The position numbers and the translations under genes were made by a program. From FEN-1073 sp050010135 (GTDB taxonomy: Bacteria > Chloroflexota > Anaerolineae > Anaerolineales > RBG-16-64-43), in the NCBI GenBank assembly GCA_050010135.1, contig JBEKLP010000035.1, forward strand, positions 1-24,759: a DNA stretch of 24,759 nt, read 5' to 3'. Below the pieces are notes generated by a model. It was not told the origin of the DNA. It saw only the letters and a list, made by a program, of their open reading frames with translations, and ran no database searches. Of this stretch, positions 1 to 7,959 are shown piece by piece. Numbering within the stretch: position 1 is the first letter of the stretch; each line of letters begins with the position of its first letter.

Positions 1-548
1 TCCACGGCGATGCGCATCGCTTCTTCAATCCAAGGGGCGGGATATTCCTTCTCCGCGTCGCGCAGGATTTCCGCCAGCATCGGCGTCAGCGCGCCGATAT
101 TCTGTTCATACAGCGTGAAGATATTGGGGCGCTCCTCCCACAAACCGGCCCCGGGAGAATCATCCGGTGTCCATTCGCCGCGCGTAAGCCCTGCGGCGGC
201 GGCTCTTCCGTGCGGCGAATTAAGGAAGAAGCAGGTTTCTTCCGCGTCCGATATGCGAACCGCGATGAGCGTTCCCCGCGCGACGGCCCGCTCGAGCGCA
301 TCGTCCAGGACCTGCTCCCCGCTCTTCCCGCCGCCCTCCAGTGCGGCGATCAGAGCGGTGTCTTTTTTCATCATCCCCAGCATCAAATAATGGAAAGGAC
401 CTTCCTGCCGCGAGAAAACCCAGAATGCGTACAACGTGATTTTCAATTCCCCCAAATGGTCGATCCGCGGCAGAAGTTCGGAGAAAAACGGAGCCGGCAA
501 CGGCGTCATTCGCACCGGTCCCTCCGGGAATCCTGCGAATCCTTTCAT
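1..548 (-). CDS. DnaD-like primosomal/replication initiation protein (partial, 3' end beyond window)
   Basis: The frame stays open from the ATG at 548-546 to the left edge, giving 182 residues without a stop. The last visible segment, about residues 142-182 (NIFTLYEQNIG, then DAEKEYPAPWIEEAMRIAV), matches the C-terminal DnaD/DnaB_2 domain that remodels DNA with helicase loaders in Gram-positive-type primosomes. Residues 1-130 are compatible with an N-terminal winged-helix part (PFFSELLPRIDHLGELKITLY). The start overlaps the dnaB stop as ATGA (548-545), with a GGGAG ribosome binding site about 8 nt upstream inside dnaB, so translation is probably coupled to the helicase. The family role is helicase loading or primosome assembly at oriC or restart sites; a role here as DnaB partner is inference from coupling. 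The end of the gene, and any DnaC/DnaI-like ATPase after it, is out of view. Confidence 0.85.
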   Translation of the reverse strand, partial: MKGFAGFPEGPVRMTPLPAPFFSELLPRIDHLGELKITLYAFWVFSRQEGPFHYLMLGMMKKDTALIAALEGGGKSGEQVLDDALERAVARGTLIAVRISDAEETCFFLNSPHGRAAAAGLTRGEWTPDDSPGAGLWEERPNIFTLYEQNIGALTPMLAEILRDAEKEYPAPWIEEAMRIAV

Positions 549-2005
549 CCGCGCTTCTCCCGGGACGGCCCGGCTTGATCCTCCGGCCGCACCGCTGCGT
601 CTTCGAAGCGTGTGCGCGACGGGAAGAATATCAATTCCACGCTTCCGGTCGGCCCATGGCGGTGCTTGGCGACGATGATCTCCGTGACGACTGCCTCCAC
701 CCGCGGGGAAGGGGTTCGCCGCGAGGAACCGGACGGGGTGGATTCCCGCTCCGATCCGGCGATGCCCTCTTCCTGGCGGTGGATGAACATGACGATGTCG
801 GCGTCCTGTTCGAGCGATCCCGATTCGCGCAGGTCCGAAAGCTGCGGGCGTTTGCTGGTGCGCTGCTCCACCGCGCGGGAGAGTTGCGCGGCCGCCACCA
901 CCGGCACGTTGAGCTCGCGCGCCAGCGCCTTGAGGTAGCGCGAAATGTAGGAAACTTCCTGGACCCGGTTTTCGGTGCGGAAGTCGCTGCCCATGAGTTG
1001 GAGGTAATCCACCAGCACCAGGTCGAGGTTGTATTCGAGATGAAGCCGCCGGCACTTGCTGCGCAATTGGAGCGGCGTGAGCGCCGGCGTGTCGTCGAGG
1101 AAAATTTTCACTTCGCTCAGGACGGATGCGGCGTGGGTGAACCGCGCCCACTCGTCCTCGCTCACTTTCCCCTGGCGGAATTTGTGGGCATCGATTTGGG
1201 TTTCCTGGGCGAGGAGCCGCTGGATGAGCTGCTCGTTCGACATTTCCATCGAGAAGACGGCCACATGTTTCTTGTGGCTTTGGGCCACGTTCTTGGCGAT
1301 GCTCAGCAGCATGGCACTTTTGCCCAAGCCCGGCCGGCCGGCGACGATCAGCAAGTCCGAGCGCTGCATTCCGCCCAACAGCCGGTCCAGATCGGAAAAG
1401 CCGGTCGGGATCCCGAGCGATTCTTCCGGATGCCGGGTGAGGTACTCCAACCGGTCGAAATATTCGCTGATCACCCGGTCGATCGGCTGCACGTCGCGCG
1501 TCAAGCGATGTTGGCTGACCTCGAACACGGCCTTCTCGGCTTCGCCCATCACGTCGGTCACGGTCGAGCGTCCGTCATTGGCGCTTCGCGCGATCTCGCT
1601 GGCCGCCTCCAGCAGTCGCCGCCGGACCGATTGTTCCTCCACCATCCGGCCGTAGGCCTCGGCATGCAGCGAGGTCGGGACGTTGTTCATCAGCCCCGCC
1701 AGATAGGCGGCTCCTCCGGCTTCCGCCAGCCTCCCTTGCCGTTCCAATTCCTCCGCGACGGTCAGTGCGTCGATCGGCTGCTGCCGGTCGACCAGCCGCT
1801 GGAATACATCCCAGATCCATCCATTGCGGTGGATGTAGAAATCGGACGAGGTGAGAAAGGAGGCAACCTCGAAAAAAGCTTCCGGGTTGATCAGCACCGC
1901 GCCCAGCAGCGCTTCTTCTGCTTCGCGGTTATGCGGTTCTACGTTAACGCCGGATGGTGAAGTGGTTGGTGAAGATTCCGTGTTGGAGGGGAGAAAATCC
2001 GTCAT
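545..2005 (-). CDS. dnaB: Replicative DNA helicase DnaB
   Basis: 486 residues, the usual length for this RecA-fold hexameric 5'-3' helicase that unwinds the replication fork. Residues 25-130 form the DnaB N-terminal domain (REAEEALLGAVL, typical start of the conserved region). The ATPase domain carries Walker A GRPGLGKSA at 223-231, FSMEMS at 251-256, Walker B LVLVDYLQLM at 329-338, and the basic finger AKHRHGPTGS at 446-455 (commonly KNRNGPTG). There is no intein. A low-complexity Ser/Arg/Pro insertion at about 412-436 (SERESTPSGSSRRTPSPR) is longer than in typical DnaB. The ATG at 2005 has no strong Shine-Dalgarno sequence. The stop overlaps the downstream dnaD-like start by four bases, and the bifunctional nuclease lies about 100 bp upstream on the same strand. 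Confidence 0.97.
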   Translation of the reverse strand: MTDFLPSNTESSPTTSPSGVNVEPHNREAEEALLGAVLINPEAFFEVASFLTSSDFYIHRNGWIWDVFQRLVDRQQPIDALTVAEELERQGRLAEAGGAAYLAGLMNNVPTSLHAEAYGRMVEEQSVRRRLLEAASEIARSANDGRSTVTDVMGEAEKAVFEVSQHRLTRDVQPIDRVISEYFDRLEYLTRHPEESLGIPTGFSDLDRLLGGMQRSDLLIVAGRPGLGKSAMLLSIAKNVAQSHKKHVAVFSMEMSNEQLIQRLLAQETQIDAHKFRQGKVSEDEWARFTHAASVLSEVKIFLDDTPALTPLQLRSKCRRLHLEYNLDLVLVDYLQLMGSDFRTENRVQEVSYISRYLKALARELNVPVVAAAQLSRAVEQRTSKRPQLSDLRESGSLEQDADIVMFIHRQEEGIAGSERESTPSGSSRRTPSPRVEAVVTEIIVAKHRHGPTGSVELIFFPSRTRFEDAAVRPEDQAGPSREKRG

Positions 2006-2107
2006 CGGGTGTCTGGTGAAAGGCTTGTTGTCGTTGGATTGGGATCCGTTGCGGAACGTCCGTCGGTTCGAAATCCCCGGCGCTTGGAAACATGCTTGCC
2101 TGCAACC

Positions 2108-2644
2108 TCAGCTTTTCGGTTTTTTTTCCGGCGGCTCGTCCCCCATGTCCAAATTCTGGATGAAATCCTTGAATACATCCAGCCGGTCGTCGGGGGATTC
2201 TTCCCCCGCATCCGCGGACGCTTCCCGTTTTTCGCGGATGTCCGTCTCGGGGCTCGTGCCCGCCCGGTCCATCACCGCTTCGGCGATGAAGATCGGCGCG
2301 TGGACCCGGATGGCAAGCGCGATGCCGTCGGATGGGCGGGAATCCACTTCGATTTGCGTCTCACCGCTGCGGATCATCAGGCGGGCGTAAAATACATCGT
2401 CGCGCAGGTCATGGATCTCCACGCGTTCCAAAACCGCTCCCAGCCCTTGGAGCAGGTTCTTGAGCAGGTCGTGGGTCATCGGCCGGACGGCTTCCACTTC
2501 CTGCAGAAACATGGCGATAGCTTCCGCCTCGAACTGTCCGATCCAGATGGGAAGGAACCGGTTCCCGTTCGTTTCACGAAGAACGACCACCCGGCTCTGC
2601 GAGACAAGGTTGACTTGAATTCGGTCGACGGTCGCTTCGATCAT
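2108..2644 (-). CDS. Bifunctional nuclease family protein (BFN/DUF151)
   Basis: 178 residues from the ATG at 2644, chosen over an in-frame ATG seven codons upstream because GGAGG sits about 4 nt before it. The family signature is clear: VVVLRE..GNRFLPIWIGQFEAEAI, RPMTHDLLKNLL, and SRPSDGIALAIRVHAPIFIAEAV, the most conserved segment of the BFN domain (residues 1 to about 130). The last 45 residues are an acidic/charged tail (SADAGEESPDDRL, ending PEKKPKS) that looks disordered. Plant and bacterial members have been described as nucleases acting on DNA and RNA, but the bacterial role is poorly defined. It lies about 100 bp upstream of dnaB on the same strand and may share its transcript. Family confident, biochemical activity here unproven. 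Confidence 0.9.
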   Translation of the reverse strand: MIEATVDRIQVNLVSQSRVVVLRETNGNRFLPIWIGQFEAEAIAMFLQEVEAVRPMTHDLLKNLLQGLGAVLERVEIHDLRDDVFYARLMIRSGETQIEVDSRPSDGIALAIRVHAPIFIAEAVMDRAGTSPETDIREKREASADAGEESPDDRLDVFKDFIQNLDMGDEPPEKKPKS

Positions 2645-2688
2645 TGACCCTCCGGATACGGGCATGCACCTTGCACTCCGGTTTTCTC

Positions 2689-2715
2689 ATTCTAACACAG
2701 TGTCGGGTATATAAT
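2689..2715. promoter_or_regulatory. Back-to-back divergent -10 elements (BFN gene and lipoprotein gene)
   Basis: The 77-bp gap between the BFN start (2644, minus) and the lipoprotein start (2722, plus) holds a perfect plus-strand TATAAT at 2710-2715 and a minus-strand TAGAAT at 2694-2689. The plus -10 lies 6 nt before the ATG, so transcription would begin at or next to the start codon; no Shine-Dalgarno sequence precedes it. No convincing -35 hexamer is visible for either. The minus -10 would give a leader of roughly 38 nt containing the GGAGG site of the BFN gene. Positions are seen; promoter activity is inferred. Confidence 0.5.
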
Positions 2716-2721
2716 CCGGGT

Positions 2722-4602
2722 ATGAAATTTCTGCAACGGTTTTTTTTCCTGATTCCAATTCTCCTTGCGGTAATGATATTTCCCGCCGCTTGTTCTTCTG
2801 CGACAACCACCGGTACGGTTGTACCCCCGTCTACGTTCTATCCCACGGAAACCTGCCAGGGGATTCTTTGCACGCCGGTTTCCCAACCGCAAAACAGTTC
2901 CGCCTGTAATTGCGAGCCTGGAGACTTGTCCGCAACCCCCCTTTCTACCGCCGATAAAAATACCCTTACGCCTTCGCCGAGCGCGTTTGCCGCGCTGCAA
3001 TTCACCCCGCCTTCGCTTTTAAGCCAGCAGGGAATGCTGGCCATGGCTGTTCACGCCAATGGGCATGCCAACCTCTGGCTTTGGCCGATGGGGCTGGCCA
3101 ACCCGATCCAAATCACCGCCGGCGCTACGGATGATCGAGATCCGGCGTTCCGTCCCGACGGTGGCGCGATCGCGTTTGCGTCGGAGCGCGGCGGAAATTG
3201 GGATCTGTATATCCTGGACCTTTCCTCCGGACAGGTCGAGAGTCTGACCAACTCACCGGAATTCGAAGGACATCCCTCCTGGTCGCCGGATTCCCGGCAG
3301 ATGGTCTATGAACATTACACAAACGGCCACTTCGGCATCAACATCCGGCGGGTCGAGGATAAAACGCTCATGTGGCAGGGACCGAGCGGAATGGATTCCA
3401 TGGAGCCCGACTGGTCGCCGCTGGCCCGTTCGATATCCTTCACCGGGCGCACAGGTACGCACACCGATATTTATGTGTTCAATCTGGACACGCAAACCAT
3501 CACCGATCTGACCAACACCCCGGATCTGGACGAACGCGATTCGGCGTTTTCTCCCGACGGGAAATCCCTCGCCTACTCCGTGGAGCTGAACGGCTACACC
3601 TGGATCTATACGCTTTCGATCGACGACCCGTCGAAGAAACCCGCGCTGATCGGACAGGGCGCGGCTCCGGAATGGAGCCCCGACGGCAAATGGATCCAGG
3701 GGACGGCCCAACCGGATTTGCTCCAATCGTATCTGCTTTTTTCTCCGTCCATGGGACAATCCCTTTCCCCGGCGGCTTTATGGATCTCGGGACGAATCGA
3801 CCGGACAGCTTGGACGTCGGTGGCGCTGCCCAACCCGTTACCGGCTTGGATTCTTCCCCTCACTTCCACAAAACCCGCCCCCACATCCACCCCGCCACCA
3901 GCCGGCACCCCGCTTTCGGCGCAACTGGTCAAGGTGGATGTCAACGCGCCGGATCCCCGCCTGAGCTCAGCGGTTTTACAGCGGTTTCAGACGCTCCGTG
4001 CGGCGGTGAAACAACAGGCCGGGTGGGATTTCCTCGGAACGCTGGACAGCGCTGCGATCGGGATCGATACCCCGATGCCCCCGAAAGAAACACTTTCCTG
4101 GCTTCGCACCGGGCGGGCTTTCGCCGTCTCGCGCGCGGCCGTGTCGAAGGGATGGCTGGCCGTCGTTCCGGACCCGGCCGGTCCCCAGGATTATTGGCGC
4201 CTGTTCGTCCGGGCCGCTGAGCAGGACGGCTCCCAGGGCGAACCATTGCGCTATTTGCCATGGGATTTCGACGCGCGAACCTCGGGTACTCCCTCGGCGT
4301 TGGATAGCGGCGGGCGGTTCTATACGGACGTTCCGACCGGGTACTTTATCGATTTCACACAGTTGGCCGCCGAATTCGGCTTCGCGCGGGTACCCTCCGA
4401 GCCGGATTGGAGAACTTATTACTTCGGAATCAATTTCTGGGAATTCGTTTGCGCCGACGGGTTGGATTGGTCCACCGCCATGGATGAACTCTATCCTCCG
4501 AGCGCCTTTATTACACCCACCCCAACCTACACGCTCACCCCCTGGTGGTACCAACCCTCCAACACGCCCAAGGCCACACCCACCTCGACCACGGCTCCCT
4601 AA
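2722..4602 (+). CDS. TolB-like beta-propeller lipoprotein
   Basis: 626 residues from the ATG at 2722; the frame extends upstream, but only this start gives a signal peptide. Residues 1-24 are a lipoprotein signal (basic start, FFFLIPILLAV core, PAAC with acylated Cys24; Pro at -3 is unusual for a lipobox). After a low-complexity linker, residues of about 120-340 contain WD40-like PD40/TolB repeats with the typical blade ends DPAFRPDGGAIAF, HPSWSPDSRQMVY, EPDWSPLARSISF, DSAFSPDGKSLAY and APEWSPDGKWI. A Thr/Pro linker (about 385-405) leads into a C-terminal domain of some 200 residues with Trp-rich segments that I do not recognise, and the protein ends in another Thr/Pro-rich tail. It is presumably anchored outside the membrane; substrate or partner unknown. 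The M23 peptidase follows 60 bp downstream on the same strand. Confidence 0.88.
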   Translation: MKFLQRFFFLIPILLAVMIFPAACSSATTTGTVVPPSTFYPTETCQGILCTPVSQPQNSSACNCEPGDLSATPLSTADKNTLTPSPSAFAALQFTPPSLLSQQGMLAMAVHANGHANLWLWPMGLANPIQITAGATDDRDPAFRPDGGAIAFASERGGNWDLYILDLSSGQVESLTNSPEFEGHPSWSPDSRQMVYEHYTNGHFGINIRRVEDKTLMWQGPSGMDSMEPDWSPLARSISFTGRTGTHTDIYVFNLDTQTITDLTNTPDLDERDSAFSPDGKSLAYSVELNGYTWIYTLSIDDPSKKPALIGQGAAPEWSPDGKWIQGTAQPDLLQSYLLFSPSMGQSLSPAALWISGRIDRTAWTSVALPNPLPAWILPLTSTKPAPTSTPPPAGTPLSAQLVKVDVNAPDPRLSSAVLQRFQTLRAAVKQQAGWDFLGTLDSAAIGIDTPMPPKETLSWLRTGRAFAVSRAAVSKGWLAVVPDPAGPQDYWRLFVRAAEQDGSQGEPLRYLPWDFDARTSGTPSALDSGGRFYTDVPTGYFIDFTQLAAEFGFARVPSEPDWRTYYFGINFWEFVCADGLDWSTAMDELYPPSAFITPTPTYTLTPWWYQPSNTPKATPTSTTAP

Positions 4603-4662
4603 GATGGCATATTCATTGCATCCATAGGCATTGAAGGAATTCGCCTTTATTATGGAAGAAAT

Positions 4663-5706
4663 ATGAAACAGCAAACACGCGGGAAAGGGTGTTCGGGGCC
4701 GGGGTTATTCCTTGCGATTTTCGCGCTGCTCGCCATCCCGGTATTTCCGGTGCTGGCCGGCGGGAAATTCCTGAACCTTTCCGATATCACGCCCACGGTA
4801 TTCAACGATTCCTTATCCACTCCTCCGGCTTTGGAACCCACTCCACTGCTGGAATATCCTCCCCTGTCGGAGAACCGCCCCCCGACCTACAAGGCTCCGC
4901 TCCAGCTCCGGGCCGAGGACCACTATTGGTTCGACCGGCCGATCCCGTCGACCTACCGGAATTGGATCGATCCCGACTACCCTTACGGGAGCAACCTCTC
5001 CGGCGAAATGTCGGTCCACAACGGCGTGGATTTTCCCACGGGATTCGGGATCCCCGTTCTGGCGGCTGCCGACGGTGTGGTCTCTTGGGCGGGAATGGGG
5101 ATCTGGAACCACTTCCCCGACAAGAACGACCCCTACGGCAACGCAATTTCCATCCGCCATAATTTCGGATATCTGGGCCAGCCGGTTTTTTCGGTATACG
5201 CGCATCTATCGAGGATTGATGTGGTCGCGGGGCAAAGCGTTAAATCGGGTGATCAAATCGGTTTGACCGGGAGCACCGGCAATGCATCCGGGCCTCATCT
5301 GCACTTCGAAGTCCGCGTTGGGCAGGATGCCTTTAACAATTCCAGAAACCCGGAACTCTGGCTGGTTCCGCCGGTGGGATACGGCGTGCTGGCCGGGCGC
5401 ATCGAGGCGGCTGATTCCTGGCCGCTGATCCAATACCCATTCCACCTGATCAGCGGGGATACACAAAGTGATAGAAGGTTATTGACCTACGTAGGAAACG
5501 TCACACACCCGGATAACATCTACCAGGAGAATTTTGTAGTCGGCGACTTGCCAGCGGGAACTTATCTCATCCAGACCTGGGTCTGGTGGCGCTTCTATTC
5601 CTTTACGGTGGATATAACGCCCGGACAGACTACGTTCGTCCTCATCCATTCCGGACTGGATCCCATGATCAACCCGCCATTGACGATTCCGAGCGGTGGG
5701 ATGTAG
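4663..5706 (+). CDS. Secreted M23-family metallopeptidase (LytM/peptidoglycan endopeptidase type)
   Basis: 347 residues with GGAAGAA just before the ATG. Residues 12-32 form a hydrophobic signal/anchor (LFLAIFALLAIPVFPVLAG). The peptidase M23 domain covers about 115-235 and has all zinc and catalytic residues in order: His119 and Asp123 in HNGVD, His181 in VYAHLS, and His212/His214 in GPHLHFEVR. Such enzymes cleave peptide cross-links of murein; all ligands are present, so an active enzyme rather than an EnvC-like activator is likely. Residues 240-345 resemble a beta-sandwich of the carboxypeptidase-regulatory/SpaA kind (GRIEAAD, then DLPAGTYLIQ and FTVDITPGQTTFVLI), a frequent adhesion or substrate-positioning add-on. 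It may be co-transcribed with the lipoprotein upstream. Confidence 0.92.
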   Translation: MKQQTRGKGCSGPGLFLAIFALLAIPVFPVLAGGKFLNLSDITPTVFNDSLSTPPALEPTPLLEYPPLSENRPPTYKAPLQLRAEDHYWFDRPIPSTYRNWIDPDYPYGSNLSGEMSVHNGVDFPTGFGIPVLAAADGVVSWAGMGIWNHFPDKNDPYGNAISIRHNFGYLGQPVFSVYAHLSRIDVVAGQSVKSGDQIGLTGSTGNASGPHLHFEVRVGQDAFNNSRNPELWLVPPVGYGVLAGRIEAADSWPLIQYPFHLISGDTQSDRRLLTYVGNVTHPDNIYQENFVVGDLPAGTYLIQTWVWWRFYSFTVDITPGQTTFVLIHSGLDPMINPPLTIPSGGM

Positions 5707-5825
5707 CGGGAGTTCGTTTTACCCCTCTGTATAAATTATCAAAAAGCAAAGCCGGCCCCAGGGCGGTTGAGCGAATAGTTTTAAGGGATGTCAAGTATTC
5801 AATAGATTTTCTTCGTGTACCCCGA

Positions 5826-5860
5826 CCCGTCGTTGGCGGGCTTTGTGTTAATTTTTTTTT
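5826..5860 (+). terminator. Weak hairpin plus T-run after the M23 gene
   Basis: In the 202-bp gap between two convergent genes, CCCGTC (5826-5831) can pair with GGCGGG (5835-5840), followed after an 11-nt spacer by nine T residues (5852-5860). The stem is short and the T-tract is displaced, so this is only a possible intrinsic terminator. I see nothing else in the gap. Confidence 0.3.
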
Positions 5861-5908
5861 CCATCGCGGTATATCTCTGAATTTCCTTATCTATCCCTCG
5901 ATAATCGC

Positions 5909-7546
5909 TCAGTAGAATAATATTCCTCCCCGCAATTCCGCAATCGACTTTGCCAGGTTGCGCGCCACGTCGCCGGCCAGGACCGAATCGGGAGCGCCTG
6001 CGTCGGAAGCGGCAAGCTCACCCGCCCGTCCGTGCAAATACGCTCCCAGCACCGCCGCCTGCCAGCTCTCCACGCCCTGCGCGAGGAGTCCGCCGACCGT
6101 TCCGGCCAGCACGTCGCCGGTACCGGCTCGCGCTAAAGCCGGCGTGGCAAACGGCTCGATGGCGCACCGGCCGTCGGGAGCGGCGACCACGGTAAAGGCG
6201 CCCTTGAGAATCACTACTGCGTTCCATTGTTTAGCAAACCGCAACGCCACGCCGGACCGATCTTTTTGAATCTCCTCTTTCGAAAGTCCGGTCAGCGCCG
6301 ACATCTCGCCGGGATGCGGCGTGAGAATGCTTCCCGACGGAAGCATCGCGGGCCAGTTTTCCATTTCGGAAAGCATTCGCAGCGCGTCCGCATCCACCAC
6401 CATCGGCGGGCGCAATCGCTTTTGTTCGACAGGTTGCTTTTCAGGGATTCCGAAACCGATCGGGGTTTTCTTCCCTTGCTCGTCCTGTAAAAATTCCTTG
6501 AGAAACGCAGCCGTTGATTTTTCCCGGCCGATGCCCGGACCGATCACCAATGCCTGAGCTTGCCCTATTTCCGGGAGCAGCACGTCCGCCGCTTCAGGCC
6601 CAATCACACCAAAATCCTCCGGCAGAACGATCCAGGTGGCTTCCGGAAGAAGCGGGATGGCGGCAGGGTACACCGGATTAGGCACAGCCAGTGTGACCAA
6701 GCCGGCGCCGGATCGATAGGCGCCCATTCCGGCCAGAATGGGCGCGCCAGGATAGTTGCTCGAACCTCCGATGATAATCACCCGTCCGAATATTCCCTTA
6801 TGGGAATCGCGGGGCCGCGGCCGCAGCCAACCCCTTACCAGATCGCGGTCGGCCAGAAGCTGAACCGGCACGCGCAGCGAATCCAAATCCCCGGGAAGAC
6901 CGATATCGGCGACGGTCAACCTTCCGACGAATTCCGCGCCGGGGAACGCCAGCAATCCCGCTTTGGCCGCCCCCAGCGTTACGGTTAAATCCGCCGGCAG
7001 AGTTTGCGGCGCCGTCTGTCCCGTGTCGCAATCGACGCCGGAGGGACAATCCACGGCGACGAGAAACGGCCGCCGGTCGGATTGTTCCAAACGCGCTTTT
7101 ACTGCGGCAAGTATCCCCTCCACCGGCGTCTTGAGCGGCAGCTTGGTTCCGGTTCCAAGGACCGCGTCGACCAGAATATCTGCGTTGTCCAGCGATTGGA
7201 GCAACGCGTTCAGGCCGGATTCTTTTTCGGCGTGCTCCACGACGGCGCCCGCTTCAGCCGCGGCCCGCCAGCGCGGATCGTTTTCCTTGCGCGGGGCGAC
7301 GAGGAACACGCGCACGCCGGCCCCCGCGCGCACGAAATGCTCCGCAGCAACCAGCCCGTCGCCGCCGTTGTTTCCGCTCCCGCAAAGAATGACCACCCGC
7401 TTCTTCTCCACGGGCCCCCGACGACTCACCGTGTGGGAAAAAACGGCTTCCCCGGCCCGATCCATCATGCGCTCGAAGCTCACCCCTTTTCGGTCGGCTT
7501 CGGTTTCGATCGCACGCATTTGCGCGACGCTGACGATGTAAGCCAT
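5909..7546 (-). CDS. nnr: Bifunctional NAD(P)H-hydrate epimerase / ADP-dependent NAD(P)H-hydrate dehydratase
   Basis: 545 residues from the ATG at 7546, preferred to the upstream in-frame ATG because GGAGG lies 8 nt before it. The N-terminal YjeF_N half (about 1-220) carries LCGSGNNGGDGLVAAEH and VDAVLGTG, the NAD(P)HX epimerase signature; the C-terminal carbohydrate-kinase-like half (about 230-545) carries GSSNYPGAPILAG, LTPHPGEMSALTG, VILKGAFTVV and the GTGDVLAG nucleotide/catalytic motif at 475-482. Together they repair hydrated NADH and NADPH, which is toxic and redox-inactive. The two-domain fusion is the normal bacterial form. A 20-residue charged insertion (about 358-378) interrupts the dehydratase domain just before PPMVVDADAL. 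The gene stands alone between convergent and RNA-only neighbours. Confidence 0.96.
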   Translation of the reverse strand: MAYIVSVAQMRAIETEADRKGVSFERMMDRAGEAVFSHTVSRRGPVEKKRVVILCGSGNNGGDGLVAAEHFVRAGAGVRVFLVAPRKENDPRWRAAAEAGAVVEHAEKESGLNALLQSLDNADILVDAVLGTGTKLPLKTPVEGILAAVKARLEQSDRRPFLVAVDCPSGVDCDTGQTAPQTLPADLTVTLGAAKAGLLAFPGAEFVGRLTVADIGLPGDLDSLRVPVQLLADRDLVRGWLRPRPRDSHKGIFGRVIIIGGSSNYPGAPILAGMGAYRSGAGLVTLAVPNPVYPAAIPLLPEATWIVLPEDFGVIGPEAADVLLPEIGQAQALVIGPGIGREKSTAAFLKEFLQDEQGKKTPIGFGIPEKQPVEQKRLRPPMVVDADALRMLSEMENWPAMLPSGSILTPHPGEMSALTGLSKEEIQKDRSGVALRFAKQWNAVVILKGAFTVVAAPDGRCAIEPFATPALARAGTGDVLAGTVGGLLAQGVESWQAAVLGAYLHGRAGELAASDAGAPDSVLAGDVARNLAKSIAELRGGILFY

Positions 7547-7597
7547 GAATTTTTCCTCCATCGACGCGAGCGGATGGTCAAGGAAAACCCAAATCGA

Positions 7598-7603
7598 ATT
7601 ATA
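7598..7603 (-). promoter_or_regulatory. Probable -10 element of the nnr gene
   Basis: Reading the minus strand, TATAAT occupies 7603-7598, giving a predicted transcription start near 7591 and a 45-nt leader to the nnr ATG at 7546. No good -35 hexamer is seen at 16-18 nt. The eleven bases GTCGTATAATT around it recur exactly before the two-TM protein gene (22958-22948, minus). Its presence means nnr need not be transcribed from beyond 7800, so the structured RNA there is not simply its leader. Confidence 0.45.
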
Positions 7604-7768
7604 CGACCCCCGGGCGATTCTTCCCCCTTACTTCTCACCCGCGAAAACCACATCCGAAATGGTCCGGAAAACAAAATGCTCGGCTATTCTAGTAACTCCC
7701 GGCGATGGTATTTTGCATTCTGTAAAAATAGGGGCGTTTCTTCAAAGAGGTATTTTAGTACGGATTGA

Positions 7769-7800
7769 TTGATTTAGTATGCGAATGGGTATAGTATAAA
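7769..7800 (+). promoter_or_regulatory. Probable promoter of the structured RNA
   Basis: The segment is strongly AT-rich against a GC-rich background. TTGATT occurs twice in overlap (7765-7770 and 7769-7774), followed by TATAGT at 7790-7795 and TATAAA at 7795-7800. TTGATT at 7769 with TATAGT gives a 15-nt spacer, and the copy at 7765 with TATAGT gives 19 nt, so neither spacing is ideal. Transcription would start around 7802-7806, exactly where the 10-bp terminal helix of the RNA begins. Confidence 0.45.
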
Positions 7801-7959
7801 AATACAAGCCGCCGACCGCTGGCAGTAGACTTCACGAGTCAAACGCTTTCAGCGGATGCCAGAGGGCTTTGGGCGAGCGAAGATCCCATTTCTTCGCCCC
7901 AGCCTCTGCAAAAATTAATCGGTGAACTCCGCGCGCCGCCTCCGGGCGGCGGCTTGATT
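7801..7959 (+). ncRNA. Putative structured small RNA, 6S-like in outline
   Basis: About 155 nt with no plausible protein. The ends form a perfect 10-bp helix: CAAGCCGCCG (7805-7814) with CGGCGGCTTG (7947-7956). A long irregular arm is closed by CAGAGG(G)CT (7860-7868) with AGCCTCTG (7901-7908), one G bulged, then GGGC (7871-7874) with GCCC (7896-7899), and GAAG (7879-7882) with CTTC (7892-7895). The 5' strand between them can form CCGCTG/CAGCGG (7816-7821/7850-7855); alternatively GACTTCAC (7828-7835) pairs with GTGAACTC (7922-7929) apart from one C-C mismatch. The 3' side holds GCCGCC/GGCGGC (7935-7940/7945-7950), which competes with the end helix. A closing stem, open centre and long irregular arm recall 6S RNA, but I cannot confirm membership. 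It lacks the conserved SRP RNA apical motif and is too short for tmRNA. Strand follows the promoter-like sequence at its left. Confidence 0.45.

Noticed and set aside
575..1960. Long plus-strand reading frame (461 codons)
   Set aside because: It lies wholly antisense to dnaB, has no family motifs and no ribosome site; it reflects the GC-rich codon pattern of the real gene.
3372..4220. Plus-strand reading frame of 282 codons in a second frame
   Set aside because: Overlaps the beta-propeller lipoprotein in another frame and shows no propeller or other domain pattern.
7801..7959. SRP RNA, tmRNA or a riboswitch for nnr
   Set aside because: It lacks the conserved SRP apical-loop sequence and is far too short for tmRNA. 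nnr has its own nearby -10 element and lies on the opposite strand from the promoter-like sequence.
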